NCBI RefSeq assembly: GCF_001424385.1
Contig: NZ_LMPO01000010.1
Coordinates: 67,899 to 120,282, forward strand
Source: Curtobacterium sp. Leaf183
GTDB lineage: Bacteria; Actinomycetota; Actinomycetes; Actinomycetales; Microbacteriaceae
Direction of reading: 5' to 3'
Length of the DNA stretch: 52,384 nt
The notes under the pieces are model-generated. The model made no database searches. It was not told the origin of the DNA and saw only the letters and a program-made list of their open reading frames with translations. Positions 43,210 through 51,578 of the stretch are shown here, piece after piece. Within the stretch, counting starts at the first letter, position 1; each line of letters opens with the position of its first letter. A program made the position numbers and the translations under genes.

Positions 43210-43235
43210 CTGCAGAGATACTAGCAGGACGGGAA

Positions 43236-43272
43236 GGAGGCACGGTGCGGGTCGGACCCGCACCGTGCCTCC
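43236..43272 (-). terminator. Terminator of the sugar porter gene
   Basis: Eighteen-base arms pair perfectly with one unpaired centre base. It lies 15 bases past the porter stop. Its core GGAGGCACGGTGC recalls the recurring palindrome family GGAGGCCCGGTGC. Confidence 0.85.
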
Positions 43273-43287
43273 TGGCCGTGGTGGTGA

Positions 43288-44730
43288 CTACGCCTTCGCG
43301 TCGACCGTGTCGCCTTCGGCCGTGATGCCCATCTCCTCGAGCGAGCGGCCCTTGGTCTCCGGGATCTTCGCGATGACGAAGAAGAGCGAGATCAGCGCGA
43401 ACAGCGCGTAGATGCCGTAGGTGACCGTCAGGTTGAAGCCGGACAGGACCGGGAACGTGATCGTGACCAGGAAGTTCGCGACCCAGTTCGCGGCGGAGCC
43501 GACGCCCAGCGCGGTGGCGCGGATGCGGTTCGGGAACATCTCACCGAGCAGCACCCACATGAGCGGGCCCCAGGTCGCGCCGAAGGACACGACGAACAGG
43601 TTCGCGAAGATGAGGGCGACGATCCCCCACGCGCCGGGCAGCTGCGGCGAGCCGTTGACGATCGTCGCCTGCGAGAAGGCGATGGCGACCATGAGCAGCG
43701 ACACGAACATGCCCGCGGAACCGGCGGTCAGCAGCGGCTTCCGACCGAGCTTGTCCACGGAGAAGATCGCGATGAAGGTCACGGCGACGTTGACCACGGA
43801 GGTGATCGTCGAGATGAGGAACGAGTCGCTCTCCTTGAACCCCACGGCCTGCCAGAGCGTCGTCGAGTAGTAGAAGATCACGTTGATGCCGACGAACTGC
43901 TGCAGCACGGCCAGGATGATGCCCACCCAGACGATCGGCTGCAGACCGAAGCGGTTGCCGCGGATGGAGCCCTTCTTCTCGCTGGCTTCCTTCTCGATGC
44001 CGTCCTGGATCTCCTCCAGGCTCGTGTTCACCGTGTCGCGCGGCACGATCTTCGTCATGACCTCGCGCGCGTCCTCGGTGCGGCCCTTCGCCAGCAGGTA
44101 GCGCGGCGACTCCGGCAGGGTGATGGCGAGGATGCCGTAGACGATCGACGGGACGATGCCGACCAGGAACATCCAACGCCATGCCGGAAGACCGGCGACG
44201 ACCTCGGACGCGCCGCCTGCCGTGACCGCGAAGAACTGGTCGGACAGCAGGGCGGCGAAGATGCCGAGGGTGATGGCGAGCTGCTGGAACGAGGCCAGCC
44301 GCCCACGGATCGCCTTCGGGGAGACCTCCGAGATGTAGGCGGGCGCGATGACCGACGCGGTGCCGATGCCGAGACCGCCGACCAGACGCCAGATCACGAA
44401 GTCCCACGTGGCGAACGCGAAGCCCGAGCCGATCGACGAGACGAAGAACAGCACCGCTGCCCAGAACATGATGCGGGTGCGGCCGAACCGGTCGGCGAGA
44501 CGCCCGGCGAAGAACGCACCGAACGCACACCCGATCAGTGCCGAGGCGACCGCGAAGCCGCTGGCGGCCTCAGACAGGCCGAACTCACCCTTGATCGCGT
44601 CGACGGCACCGTTGATGACGGACGAGTCGAAACCGAAGAGGAAACCGCCCACCGCTGCTGCGATGGCGAACGCGGTGACCTTCCCCTTGAACGCACGGTC
44701 CTCGCCGTGCCCGGTGGCTGTGTTGGACAC
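43288..44730 (-). CDS. MFS sugar porter
   Basis: A 480-residue, 12-helix major facilitator of the sugar porter family. Motifs are GRLADRFGRTR near 79-89, PESPRYLL near 205, DKLGRKPLL near 310 and the C-terminal PETKGRSLEEM near 460, all diagnostic. These import monosaccharides such as xylose, glucose or inositol with protons. GTG at 44730 has CAGGAGC at 6 bases upstream. It lies between the rpsB leader and a divergent M23-type gene. The substrate cannot be read from sequence. Confidence 0.9.
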   Translation of the reverse strand: MSNTATGHGEDRAFKGKVTAFAIAAAVGGFLFGFDSSVINGAVDAIKGEFGLSEAASGFAVASALIGCAFGAFFAGRLADRFGRTRIMFWAAVLFFVSSIGSGFAFATWDFVIWRLVGGLGIGTASVIAPAYISEVSPKAIRGRLASFQQLAITLGIFAALLSDQFFAVTAGGASEVVAGLPAWRWMFLVGIVPSIVYGILAITLPESPRYLLAKGRTEDAREVMTKIVPRDTVNTSLEEIQDGIEKEASEKKGSIRGNRFGLQPIVWVGIILAVLQQFVGINVIFYYSTTLWQAVGFKESDSFLISTITSVVNVAVTFIAIFSVDKLGRKPLLTAGSAGMFVSLLMVAIAFSQATIVNGSPQLPGAWGIVALIFANLFVVSFGATWGPLMWVLLGEMFPNRIRATALGVGSAANWVANFLVTITFPVLSGFNLTVTYGIYALFALISLFFVIAKIPETKGRSLEEMGITAEGDTVDAKA

Positions 44731-44892
44731 GATGCTCCTGGGTTCTGCCGCCGTGCTGCGTGTGGGCACGGTGCCCCGGCGGTCGGCTGGTTCGCCGTCC
44801 GAGCGGCGTTGCGTGTTCCGGAGCGGCCCCGACTGTACTCCCCGATCGACGGATGGTCACATCGGCGGATTGCGGCGGCGGGGCGGGCGTCC

Positions 44893-44980
44893 GCACCTGG
44901 CGGTGCGGGCGCACGCACGCGGTGGTGCCGGCGCGCGCACGCGGTGGTGCCGACGCGCGCACCTCGTGGTGCCGATGCGC
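44893..44980. repeat. Four 22-bp tandem repeats
   Basis: Four 22-bp units, starting GCAC and containing GTGGTGCCG, begin at 44893, 44915, 44937 and 44959. Units 2 and 3 differ at one base; units 1 and 4 are more divergent. They occupy the 44731-45070 region between divergent genes. A 9-bp-arm dyad CAGGTCGGC/GCCGACCTG at 45018-45041 lies closer to the M23-type start. Confidence 0.8.
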
Positions 44981-45070
44981 GGCCCCTCCACATCCTGGAG
45001 GCCCGGCTCACCCTCCACAGGTCGGCCAACATGCCGACCTGGCCGGCTCCACCGCCGCCAGGCTGGCCCC

Positions 45071-45649
45071 ATGACCCGACCGCTCCTGACCGTCGCGGCG
45101 TCCCTCGTCGCGGTGCTGTTGCCTCCCCCGGTGCTCGCAGTGGCCGCGTTGAGAGAACCGATGCCAGCACCCGGTGCCGTATCCCCCGCTGGCACTGCCG
45201 CGTCCACGCAGACCCCCGCGCGTGCGACGGCTCCGTGGGTGTGGCCGACGGGCGACCGCGTGGTCGAGCGACCGTGGGAAGCGCCCGACGGCGACTACGG
45301 CGCCGGGCACCGGGGGATCGACGTCCCCGCGGCGCTGGGAACTCCGGTGGTCGCCGTCGACGACGGAGTCGTTGCGTTCGCGGGGTCCGTTGCCGGTCGT
45401 GGGGTCGTGACGATCGACCACGGCGGCGGACTCGTCAGCACGCTGGACTCGGTCGCGCCGTCGGTCACGAAGGACCAGCCGGTGGCGCAGGGCGACGTCG
45501 TCGGGACGGTCGCGGTCGGGCACTGTCCGTCGACCTCGCCGTGCCTGCACCTCGGGGCCCGGGTCGACGACCGGTACGTCGACCCGATAGCGTACCTGCC
45601 CTCGGCGGCCTGGCCAGTGCTCCTGCCGGACGATGCCTGGCCTGGATGA
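45071..45649 (+). CDS. M23/LytM-fold protein lacking catalytic histidines
   Basis: A 192-residue exported protein with a signal peptide (about 1-25) and an M23 fold. Zinc ligands are present: His80 and Asp84 in HRGID and His160 in CLHLGAR. The first His of the HxH pair is replaced by Cys158 (CLH). The other catalytic His (usual YxHL) is replaced in STLDSV near 123-128. It may therefore be a catalytically weak or regulatory LytM protein, such as an EnvC-type amidase activator. No clear ribosome binding site precedes ATG 45071. Three 42-bp repeats follow the stop. Confidence 0.7.
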   Translation: MTRPLLTVAASLVAVLLPPPVLAVAALREPMPAPGAVSPAGTAASTQTPARATAPWVWPTGDRVVERPWEAPDGDYGAGHRGIDVPAALGTPVVAVDDGVVAFAGSVAGRGVVTIDHGGGLVSTLDSVAPSVTKDQPVAQGDVVGTVAVGHCPSTSPCLHLGARVDDRYVDPIAYLPSAAWPVLLPDDAWPG

Positions 45650-45678
45650 CCCGACGAGGGCGGGGGCAGGCATCGAGC

Positions 45679-45804
45679 GATCCGCACCGGGACGAGCCTC
45701 GGAGCGGTGTGCACCGGGGCGATCAGCACCGGCACGAGCCGCCGAGCGGTGTACACCGGGGCGATCAGCACCGGCACGAGCCGCCGAGCGGGGTGCACCG
45801 AGGC
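45679..45804. repeat. Three 42-bp tandem repeats
   Basis: Three 42-bp units start at 45679, 45721 and 45763. Units 2 and 3 are identical over the first 30 bases. Each starts GATCMGCACCGG. They sit between the M23-type stop (45649) and the xerC stop (45811), so both transcripts could contain them. The length is a multiple of three but no start codon supports a gene here. Confidence 0.85.
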
Positions 45805-45810
45805 GAGCCG

Positions 45811-46737
45811 TCAGGCGCGGGGGTGTGCCGTGCGGTAGACCTCGCGTAGACGCGCCGACGACACGTGCGTGTAGATCTGCGTCGTCCCGAGACTCGCGTG
45901 CCCCAGGAGCTCCTGGACGGCACGCAGGTCGGCTCCCCCGTCGAGCAGGTGCGTCGCGGCGGTGTGTCGGAACGTGTGCGGTCCGCTCGGCCCTTCGCCG
46001 GGCAGGTCCTGCAGCAACCGGGCGACCACGCGGTAGGCGCTCCGGACCCCCAGCCTGGCGCCGCGGTCCCCCAGGAAGAGCGCATCCGACGGTCCGGCGG
46101 CCCGACCGAGCAGCACCGGTCGTCCCCGGTCCAGCCAGCCCTCGACGGCGTCCCGCGCGGGGACACCGAACGGCACGACGCGCTCCTTGCCGCCCTTCCC
46201 GAGCACACGGACCGTCAGGCGACCACGGTCGAGGTCGCCGACGTCGATGCCGACGAGCTCGCTCACGCGGATGGCCGCGGCGTACAGCAGTTCGACGAGC
46301 GCCAGGTCCCGGAGGGCACTCGGGTCATCGGAGCTCGCACGTGCCGCCAGGCCGTCGAGCAACGTCCGCACCTGGTCCTCGGAGACGACGCGTGGCAGGT
46401 GCGCCGCGCCCTTCGGTGCACGGAGTCGCACACCGGGGTCCGTCGTGACGAGCCCGGTCTCGGTCGCCCACCGGGTGAAGGCGCGGACTGACGACGATCG
46501 CCGCGCGATGCTCGACCGCGCGAGCCCGCGCTCGCTGCCGGCCCACAGCCAGTCGCGCAGGACGTCGAGCGAGCAGTCGGCGACCCGGTCGACCCCGCGC
46601 TGGGCGCAGAACCCGAGCAGGTCCTCGAGGTCGCCCCGGTACGCCCGCACCGTCTGCTCGCTGAGCCCCCGCCCGGTGGCGGTGTGTCCGAGGAACGCGA
46701 GGACCGCAGCGCCGAGTGTCCCGCCGTCGTGGTCCAT
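45811..46737 (-). CDS. xerC: Tyrosine recombinase XerC
   Basis: A 308-residue site-specific recombinase that resolves chromosome dimers with XerD at dif. It has an N-terminal SAM-like DNA-binding domain (about 1-95). The catalytic set includes Arg in [11 protein letters not shown], Lys in [11 protein letters not shown], His and Arg in [12 protein letters not shown], and His and Tyr in [18 protein letters not shown] at 46737 has a TACGCT box 7 bases upstream, so it may be leaderless although it lies 33 bases after dprA. XerC beside dprA is the usual actinobacterial order. Confidence 0.92.
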   Translation of the reverse strand: MDHDGGTLGAAVLAFLGHTATGRGLSEQTVRAYRGDLEDLLGFCAQRGVDRVADCSLDVLRDWLWAGSERGLARSSIARRSSSVRAFTRWATETGLVTTDPGVRLRAPKGAAHLPRVVSEDQVRTLLDGLAARASSDDPSALRDLALVELLYAAAIRVSELVGIDVGDLDRGRLTVRVLGKGGKERVVPFGVPARDAVEGWLDRGRPVLLGRAAGPSDALFLGDRGARLGVRSAYRVVARLLQDLPGEGPSGPHTFRHTAATHLLDGGADLRAVQELLGHASLGTTQIYTHVSSARLREVYRTAHPRA

Positions 46738-46744
46738 GTCGGAC

Positions 46745-46750
46745 AGCGTA
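46745..46750 (-). promoter_or_regulatory. -10 box of xerC, leaderless geometry
   Basis: TACGCT on the minus strand ends 7 bases before the ATG at 46737. No Shine-Dalgarno is present, which fits a separate promoter for xerC in the dprA-xerC gap. Confidence 0.35.
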
Positions 46751-46770
46751 GGCGTCCGCACCGCTCCCGC

Positions 46771-47988
46771 TCATGCGCGCCGACCCGTCGGACCGGAACG
46801 ACCAGCAGCACCCAGCACCCAGCCGTCGACGCGACGCTCGACGAGCCCCTGCAGTTCGGCGAGCGCCAGCGTGTCGGTGGCCGCGGCGACGGAGAGCCCC
46901 GAGCGCTCGGCGACCTCGACGACCGTGATCGGTCGGCGGCCCAGCGCATCGACCACCCGGACCGTCTCGGGGTCGACGGTCGCCGAGCACAACGTGGTCG
47001 GCGTGTCGTCGGGGTCGACGCCGCTGTGGACGGCGACGGCGGAGCGCACCGGGTCATGGGCGTACACGGCCAGCTGCGCGACGCCGTCGGCCACCAGCCG
47101 GTGACACCCGACCGAGGCTGGAGACGAGAAGGCGCCGGGGACGGCGAACACCGGGCGCCCGAGCTGCGCCGCGTGGTGCGCCGTGTTGAGCGCTCCCGAC
47201 CGCGCAGCCGCCTCGACCACCACGACGGTGTGCCCGAGCGCCGCGATCAACCGGTTCCGTGCGAGGAACCGCCATCGGGTGGGCGGGGTGCCCGGCGGGG
47301 ACTCGGCGAGCAGCATGCCCTGTCGCCCCACGTTGCCGAGCAGTTCGACGTGCCCCGCCGGGTAGAGCTGGTCGACGCCACCGGCGAGGACCGCGACCGT
47401 GGGCGTCCGCGCGGCGATGGCGACCCGGTGTGCGACGGCGTCAATCCCGTAGGCGCCCCCGCTCACGGTCGTGCACCCGGCGTCCGCAGCAGCCGAGGTG
47501 ATCTCGGCGCACGCTTCCGCACCGGCGAGCGTGTTCGACCGGGCACCGACGACGGACAGGCACGGACGCGACACGACGGGCGGTTGGTCCCCACGCGGCC
47601 GGCCTCGACGCCAGAGCACCAGTGGCGCGTGCTCCCCGAGGTCGTCCATGCCCGCCGGCCACTCGGGGTCGCCCGGCAGCAGGAGGGTCGCTCCGACCGC
47701 CGTCGCCGCATCGAGGATCCGCTCCGGGTCGGCTCGGGCGAACCGCGGGCGCCACCGCTCCAGCGCCACGACGAGTGCGTCGGCGAGCCCGTCGGCCAGC
47801 GAGTCGTCGGCATGGACGTCGGCGGCGCACGCGTCGCGGATCGCCTGCACCGGTCCGGGCCCGGTGACGAGCCGCAGCGACCGTTCCGCGCCGAGCATCC
47901 GGACCAGCGCACCGGCCGTGCTGTCCCCCGGTTCGACGAGTGCGCTCCACGCCACCCGCGCGAGCGCCTCGGCGTCGGCGGCGCTCAC
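46771..47988 (-). CDS. dprA: DNA-processing protein DprA
   Basis: A 405-residue DprA that loads RecA on incoming single-stranded DNA in transformation. The Rossmann-like core has SVVGARSNTLAGAEAC, TVSGGAYGIDAVAHRVAI, AVLAGGVDQLYPAGH and the RNRLIAALGHTVVVVEAA region. A C-terminal winged-helix domain follows (RRPITVVEVAERSGLSV). GTG at 47988 overlaps the comM stop (GTGA). It belongs to the yraN-comM-dprA-xerC unit. Confidence 0.93.
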   Translation of the reverse strand: MSAADAEALARVAWSALVEPGDSTAGALVRMLGAERSLRLVTGPGPVQAIRDACAADVHADDSLADGLADALVVALERWRPRFARADPERILDAATAVGATLLLPGDPEWPAGMDDLGEHAPLVLWRRGRPRGDQPPVVSRPCLSVVGARSNTLAGAEACAEITSAAADAGCTTVSGGAYGIDAVAHRVAIAARTPTVAVLAGGVDQLYPAGHVELLGNVGRQGMLLAESPPGTPPTRWRFLARNRLIAALGHTVVVVEAAARSGALNTAHHAAQLGRPVFAVPGAFSSPASVGCHRLVADGVAQLAVYAHDPVRSAVAVHSGVDPDDTPTTLCSATVDPETVRVVDALGRRPITVVEVAERSGLSVAAATDTLALAELQGLVERRVDGWVLGAAGRSGPTGRRA

Positions 47989-49517
47989 AGCCCGCTCCGC
48001 AGCCCGAGGGCCGCCGACACCTGATCGCCACCCGGACGGTCGACCGCGGTGAGGTCGGCGATCGTCCAGGCCAGGCGCATCACCCGGTCCCACCCGCGCA
48101 TCGTCAGCGTGCCGAGCTCGAGGCCTCGGTCCAGGGCCGTCGTCGCACCGGGCTCAGCTCGACCCGGCCCCCGGAGCCATGCACCCGTGACCTCGGCGTT
48201 CCTGCTCCACCCGGTGCCGGCGAGTCGGTCCGTCATGCGGGCGCGTGCGGCTTCGACGACGACCCGCGCCTCGGCGGTGGTCGGGGTCGTCCCGGCCGAC
48301 CGCCGCATCACCGCGGCCGTCACCCGAGGCACCTGCACGCGGATGTCGATGCGGTCGAGGAGCGGCCCGGACATCCGCGCGAGGTAGCGCCGGACGGTGG
48401 TCGGCGAGCAGTCGCAGACGGGTCCGCCCAGCTCGGGTCTGCTGCCGGCGTGGCCGCAGGGACAGGGGTTGGCGGCCAAGACCACCTGGCACCGCGCCGG
48501 GAACTCGGCCGATCCGGCGGCGCGGTGCACCGTGATCCGGCCCGACTCGAGCGGCTGTCGGAGGGCATCGAGCACCGCACGCGGGAACTCGGGGGCCTCG
48601 TCGAGGAACAGCACGCCCTGCGTCGCCCGGGACACGGCACCCGGCCGGATCGTGCCCGAGCCGCCGCCGATGAGCGCGATCGCGGACGCGGAGTGGTGTG
48701 GGGCTTCCCACGGCGGGCGGGTCGTCCACGACCGAGCACCGAGACCGGCGACCGAACGCACGGCCGCGACCTCGAGCGCCGCCTCGGAGTGCAGGTCGGG
48801 CAGGAGCCCGGGGAGCCGCTCGGCGAGCATCGTCTTGCCCGCGCCGGGCGGTCCGAGCAACAGCACGTGGTGTCCGCCCGCAGCAGCGGTCAGCATCGCC
48901 CGGACGCCGATCTCGTTGCCGAGGACGTCGCCGAACTCGGCATCGGGGACCCGGACGTCGGCGAGGGCGGTCGGCAGGACGGGGTCGACGTCGACGGCGG
49001 GCAGCATCGCCCCGGCGTCGATGGCAGCACCGCGAAGTGAGTCGACGCCGTGCACGAGCACGCCGGGGACGACGAGCGCTTCTTCGAGGTTGCCCACGGG
49101 CACGACGACCCGCGCGACACCGGCCGCACGCGCCGCGAGCACCATCGGGACCACGCCGGGGACCGGACGGACGCGTCCGTCGAGTCCGAGTTCGCCCACG
49201 TAGACGACCCGACCGGAGGTCCGCGGGGCCGTGCCGGCCGCCGCGAGCACCGCCATCGCGATGGCCAGGTCGAAGCCCGAGCCCCGCTTCGGTATCGCCG
49301 CGGGTGTGAGGTTGACCGTGATGCGTCGCGCCGGCAGCGGACAGCCCGCGTTCGCCGCGGCCGAGCGGACACGCTCACGCGCTTCACCGAGGGACGTGTC
49401 CGGCAGCCCGATGATGCTGAATCCGGGGAGCTGGCTGGTCAGGTGCGCCTCGACCTCGACCAGCCGCCCGCTCACCCCGAGCAGTGCGACGGCCGCCGAT
49501 CGCCCGATGTCGCTCAT
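47985..49517 (-). CDS. comM: Mg-chelatase-like AAA ATPase ComM
   Basis: A 510-residue AAA ATPase. An N-terminal Lon-like domain with GFSIIGLPDTSLGEARERVR and a P-loop GPPGAGKTMLAERLPGLLP near 219-237 are followed by Walker B, GVLFLDEAPEFPR, and a Cys-rich insert ANPCPCGHAGSRP...CDC. ComM is a hexameric helicase that aids branch migration in natural transformation. Its ATG overlaps the yraN stop (ATGA). Its own stop overlaps the dprA start. Confidence 0.93.
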   Translation of the reverse strand: MSDIGRSAAVALLGVSGRLVEVEAHLTSQLPGFSIIGLPDTSLGEARERVRSAAANAGCPLPARRITVNLTPAAIPKRGSGFDLAIAMAVLAAAGTAPRTSGRVVYVGELGLDGRVRPVPGVVPMVLAARAAGVARVVVPVGNLEEALVVPGVLVHGVDSLRGAAIDAGAMLPAVDVDPVLPTALADVRVPDAEFGDVLGNEIGVRAMLTAAAGGHHVLLLGPPGAGKTMLAERLPGLLPDLHSEAALEVAAVRSVAGLGARSWTTRPPWEAPHHSASAIALIGGGSGTIRPGAVSRATQGVLFLDEAPEFPRAVLDALRQPLESGRITVHRAAGSAEFPARCQVVLAANPCPCGHAGSRPELGGPVCDCSPTTVRRYLARMSGPLLDRIDIRVQVPRVTAAVMRRSAGTTPTTAEARVVVEAARARMTDRLAGTGWSRNAEVTGAWLRGPGRAEPGATTALDRGLELGTLTMRGWDRVMRLAWTIADLTAVDRPGGDQVSAALGLRSGL

Positions 49518-49867
49518 ACGATCGCCTCGACGTGCTCGACGACCGCACGAGGCCCGATCAGGTGCACGGCCATCGCGTCGATCCGGATCTGCGGCGCGGC
49601 GTGGTCCGGGTGCGCCGCGAACCACGCGGGCACGAGTTGCCGGAGCCGCCGGAGCTTGGTCCGGGTGATCGCTTCGAGCGGGTGCCCAGCCGTCGCCCCG
49701 CTGCGGGTCTTCACCTCGACGAAGACGAGACCGTCGGCGCACCGGGCGACGATGTCGACCTCGCCGCGAGCACACCGCCAGTTGCGGTCGACGATCGTGT
49801 ACCCGTGTCGTTCGAGCCATGCAGCAGCGATGTCTTCACCCTGCGCACCCAATTCCGCTGTTCCCAT
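49514..49867 (-). CDS. YraN family (UPF0102) nuclease-like protein
   Basis: A 117-residue protein of the YraN/UPF0102 family with a restriction-endonuclease-like core. It has GARGEDIAAAWLERHGY near 8 and the metal motif GEVDIVAR...VFVEVKTR with Asp, Glu and Lys. Its exact role is unknown. ATG at 49867 is used; a GTG two codons upstream is possible. The stop overlaps the comM start. It begins the competence-type operon. Confidence 0.88.
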   Translation of the reverse strand: MGTAELGAQGEDIAAAWLERHGYTIVDRNWRCARGEVDIVARCADGLVFVEVKTRSGATAGHPLEAITRTKLRRLRQLVPAWFAAHPDHAAPQIRIDAMAVHLIGPRAVVEHVEAIV

Positions 49868-49973
49868 GAGCACAGCGTCGCGAACCAGAAAGGCGGACGG
49901 CGGGCCGGACCATGATCTGTGGAGGAAATTCGACCCTCACGCACCTGTGCAGGAACAACGGTGCCGAACGCGC

Positions 49974-50008
49974 AGGACCCGACCGACCATGGTGGTCGAT
50001 CGGGTCCT
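49974..50008 (-). terminator. Terminator of lsr2
   Basis: The arms AGGACCCGA...TCGGGTCCT give a stem of about 15 pairs around a short loop. One pair is a U-G wobble only in minus-strand RNA and would be A-C on the plus strand. It lies 13 bases past the lsr2 stop. Confidence 0.75.
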
Positions 50009-50021
50009 GGAGAGCAGTCGT

Positions 50022-50372
50022 TCAGTGCGCGGCTGCGTACGCTTCCTGCACCTGGGTGGAGATACGCCCGCGGGTGGAGACTTCGTACCCGTTCTCCTTG
50101 GCCCATTCGCGGACCTTGGCCAGCTCTTCGGAATTGCCCCGCTTGGGCGCGGCCTTCGGGGTGCTCGTGGCACCGGTACGGCGGCCACTCACCTTGCGCG
50201 CGGCGGCGACGTAGTCGGAGATCGATTCGCGGAACTTGTCCACGTTGTCGTCGGACAGGTCGATCTCGTAGGTGGAGCCGTCGAAAGCGAATTCCACGGT
50301 CCGTCCTGCACCGGGTGTGATGGGCGAGTCGTCGAGGTCGTCGACGAGCTGCACGGTGACCTTCTGCGCCAT
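50022..50372 (-). CDS. lsr2: Lsr2 nucleoid-associated protein
   Basis: A 116-residue xenogeneic silencer and nucleoid protein. The N-terminal dimerisation domain is VTVQLVDDLDDSPI...VEFAFDGSTYEIDL, and the C-terminal DNA-binding domain ends with the AT-hook-like RGR in YEVSTRGRISTQVQEAY. Lsr2 binds AT-rich DNA and represses acquired genes. ATG at 50372 follows AAGGAGA at 8 bases. It is monocistronic, with a terminator directly after it. Confidence 0.95.
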   Translation of the reverse strand: MAQKVTVQLVDDLDDSPITPGAGRTVEFAFDGSTYEIDLSDDNVDKFRESISDYVAAARKVSGRRTGATSTPKAAPKRGNSEELAKVREWAKENGYEVSTRGRISTQVQEAYAAAH

Positions 50373-50469
50373 TGTGTTCTCCTTGCTGTGGGGACAGGAA
50401 TTCCCCGTCAGCGTACCGCGCATTCCCAAGGAATGTCGGAGGACGTTCCTGCGGCAGAAAAGTCGACGA

Positions 50470-50793
50470 TCACTCGTCGAGTGCGAGTTCCTTCGGCAGT
50501 TCGAGTTCCCGCGTCGTGAGTTCCTCGACATTCACGTCCTTGAACGTCAGCACGCGGACCGATTTCACGAATCGGTCGGAACGGTAGACGTCCCACACCC
50601 AGACGTCGTTCATGGTCAGTTCGAAGTAGAAGTCGTGTTCGGTGTCGCGTCGGGCGAGTTCGACCTCGTTGGCGAGGTAGAACCGTCGCTCGGTCTCGAC
50701 CACGTAGCGGAACTGCGCCACGACGTCGCGGTACTCACGGTAGAGGGCGAGCTCGACCTCGCGGTCGTAGTCGTCGAATTCGTCGTCATCCAT
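50470..50793 (-). CDS. DUF2469 family protein
   Basis: A 107-residue acidic protein of the DUF2469 family found beside rnhB in many actinobacteria. It shows REVELALYREYRDVV near 10-25, QFRYVVETERRFYLANEVEL and the DVWVWDVYRSDRFV region. The function is unknown. ATG at 50793 is chosen; a GTG three codons upstream is possible. A TAGACT box lies 9 bases before the ATG. It follows rnhB by 65 bases. Confidence 0.88.
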   Translation of the reverse strand: MDDDEFDDYDREVELALYREYRDVVAQFRYVVETERRFYLANEVELARRDTEHDFYFELTMNDVWVWDVYRSDRFVKSVRVLTFKDVNVEELTTRELELPKELALDE

Positions 50794-50858
50794 TGCGGCC
50801 ACAGTCTACGGCGCAGGAGCGCGCGACGGACCACATGGCGCGAGACCGACCGACGAGC

Positions 50859-51578
50859 TCAGCCGGCGACCCCGTCCAGTTCCTCGAACCCGTCGAGCAC
50901 GACCGAGGGTGTCGCGGCGACGACCGTGTGCAACCACGTCGTCCGGTGCATGCTGTGCGGCCCCACGGCCCGGATCGCGTCGTAGTGCGCGCTGGACCCG
51001 TACCCCTTGTTCGACGCCCAGGCGTAGTGCGGGGCATCCTCGTGCGCGGCGACCATCAGTGCGTCTCGCTCGACCTTCGCGACGACCGAGGCCGCGGCGA
51101 CCGAGGCGCAGTCGCGGTCGGCCTTCACCCGGACGGTGACGTCGAGCGGAGCCGAAGCGGTGACGAGCGTCGGTGGCAGAGCGCGCGAGAGCCAGTCGAA
51201 CGACCCGTCCAGGATCACGACCGCCCCCTCGAGCGAGACCCCGGACGCGACGAGCGACGACAGGGCTCGTGCTCCGGCGAGACCGAGCGCGGGCACGATG
51301 CCCTCGGAGTCCACGACGGACGCCGAGGCCATGCCCACGGCCGTCCTCGCCCACCGGGTGACCGCCGGCACGAGCTCGGTGCGGCGCGCCGCCGAGATCA
51401 GCTTGGAGTCGGCAAGGCCCTGCGGCACCCGTCGGACGTCGACCGTCACGGCAGCGACGCCGACGGCCACCGGACCCGCGATGGCGCCACGCCCCACCTC
51501 GTCCACACCGATCACCGTCACGCGCCCGGCCGCGAAGTGGGACTTCTCGAGCCGGAGCGACGGACGGACCGGGGTCAC
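50859..51578 (-). CDS. rnhB: Ribonuclease HII
   Basis: A 239-residue RNase HII that cuts RNA at RNA-DNA junctions and removes single ribonucleotides. Active-site residues are Asp26 and Glu27 in GVDEVGRGAIAGPV. Other motifs are ADSKLISAARR, KADRDCASVAAASVVAKVERD and HSMHRTTW. GTG at 51578 overlaps the lepB stop (GTGA), so it is coupled to lepB. The order lepB-rnhB-DUF2469 is typical of actinobacteria. Confidence 0.95.
   Translation of the reverse strand: MTPVRPSLRLEKSHFAAGRVTVIGVDEVGRGAIAGPVAVGVAAVTVDVRRVPQGLADSKLISAARRTELVPAVTRWARTAVGMASASVVDSEGIVPALGLAGARALSSLVASGVSLEGAVVILDGSFDWLSRALPPTLVTASAPLDVTVRVKADRDCASVAAASVVAKVERDALMVAAHEDAPHYAWASNKGYGSSAHYDAIRAVGPHSMHRTTWLHTVVAATPSVVLDGFEELDGVAG

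Noticed and set aside
45650..45810. Read-through coding of the 42-bp repeats after the M23-type gene
   Set aside because: A TGA stop precedes the repeats and no start or ribosome binding site lies inside them.
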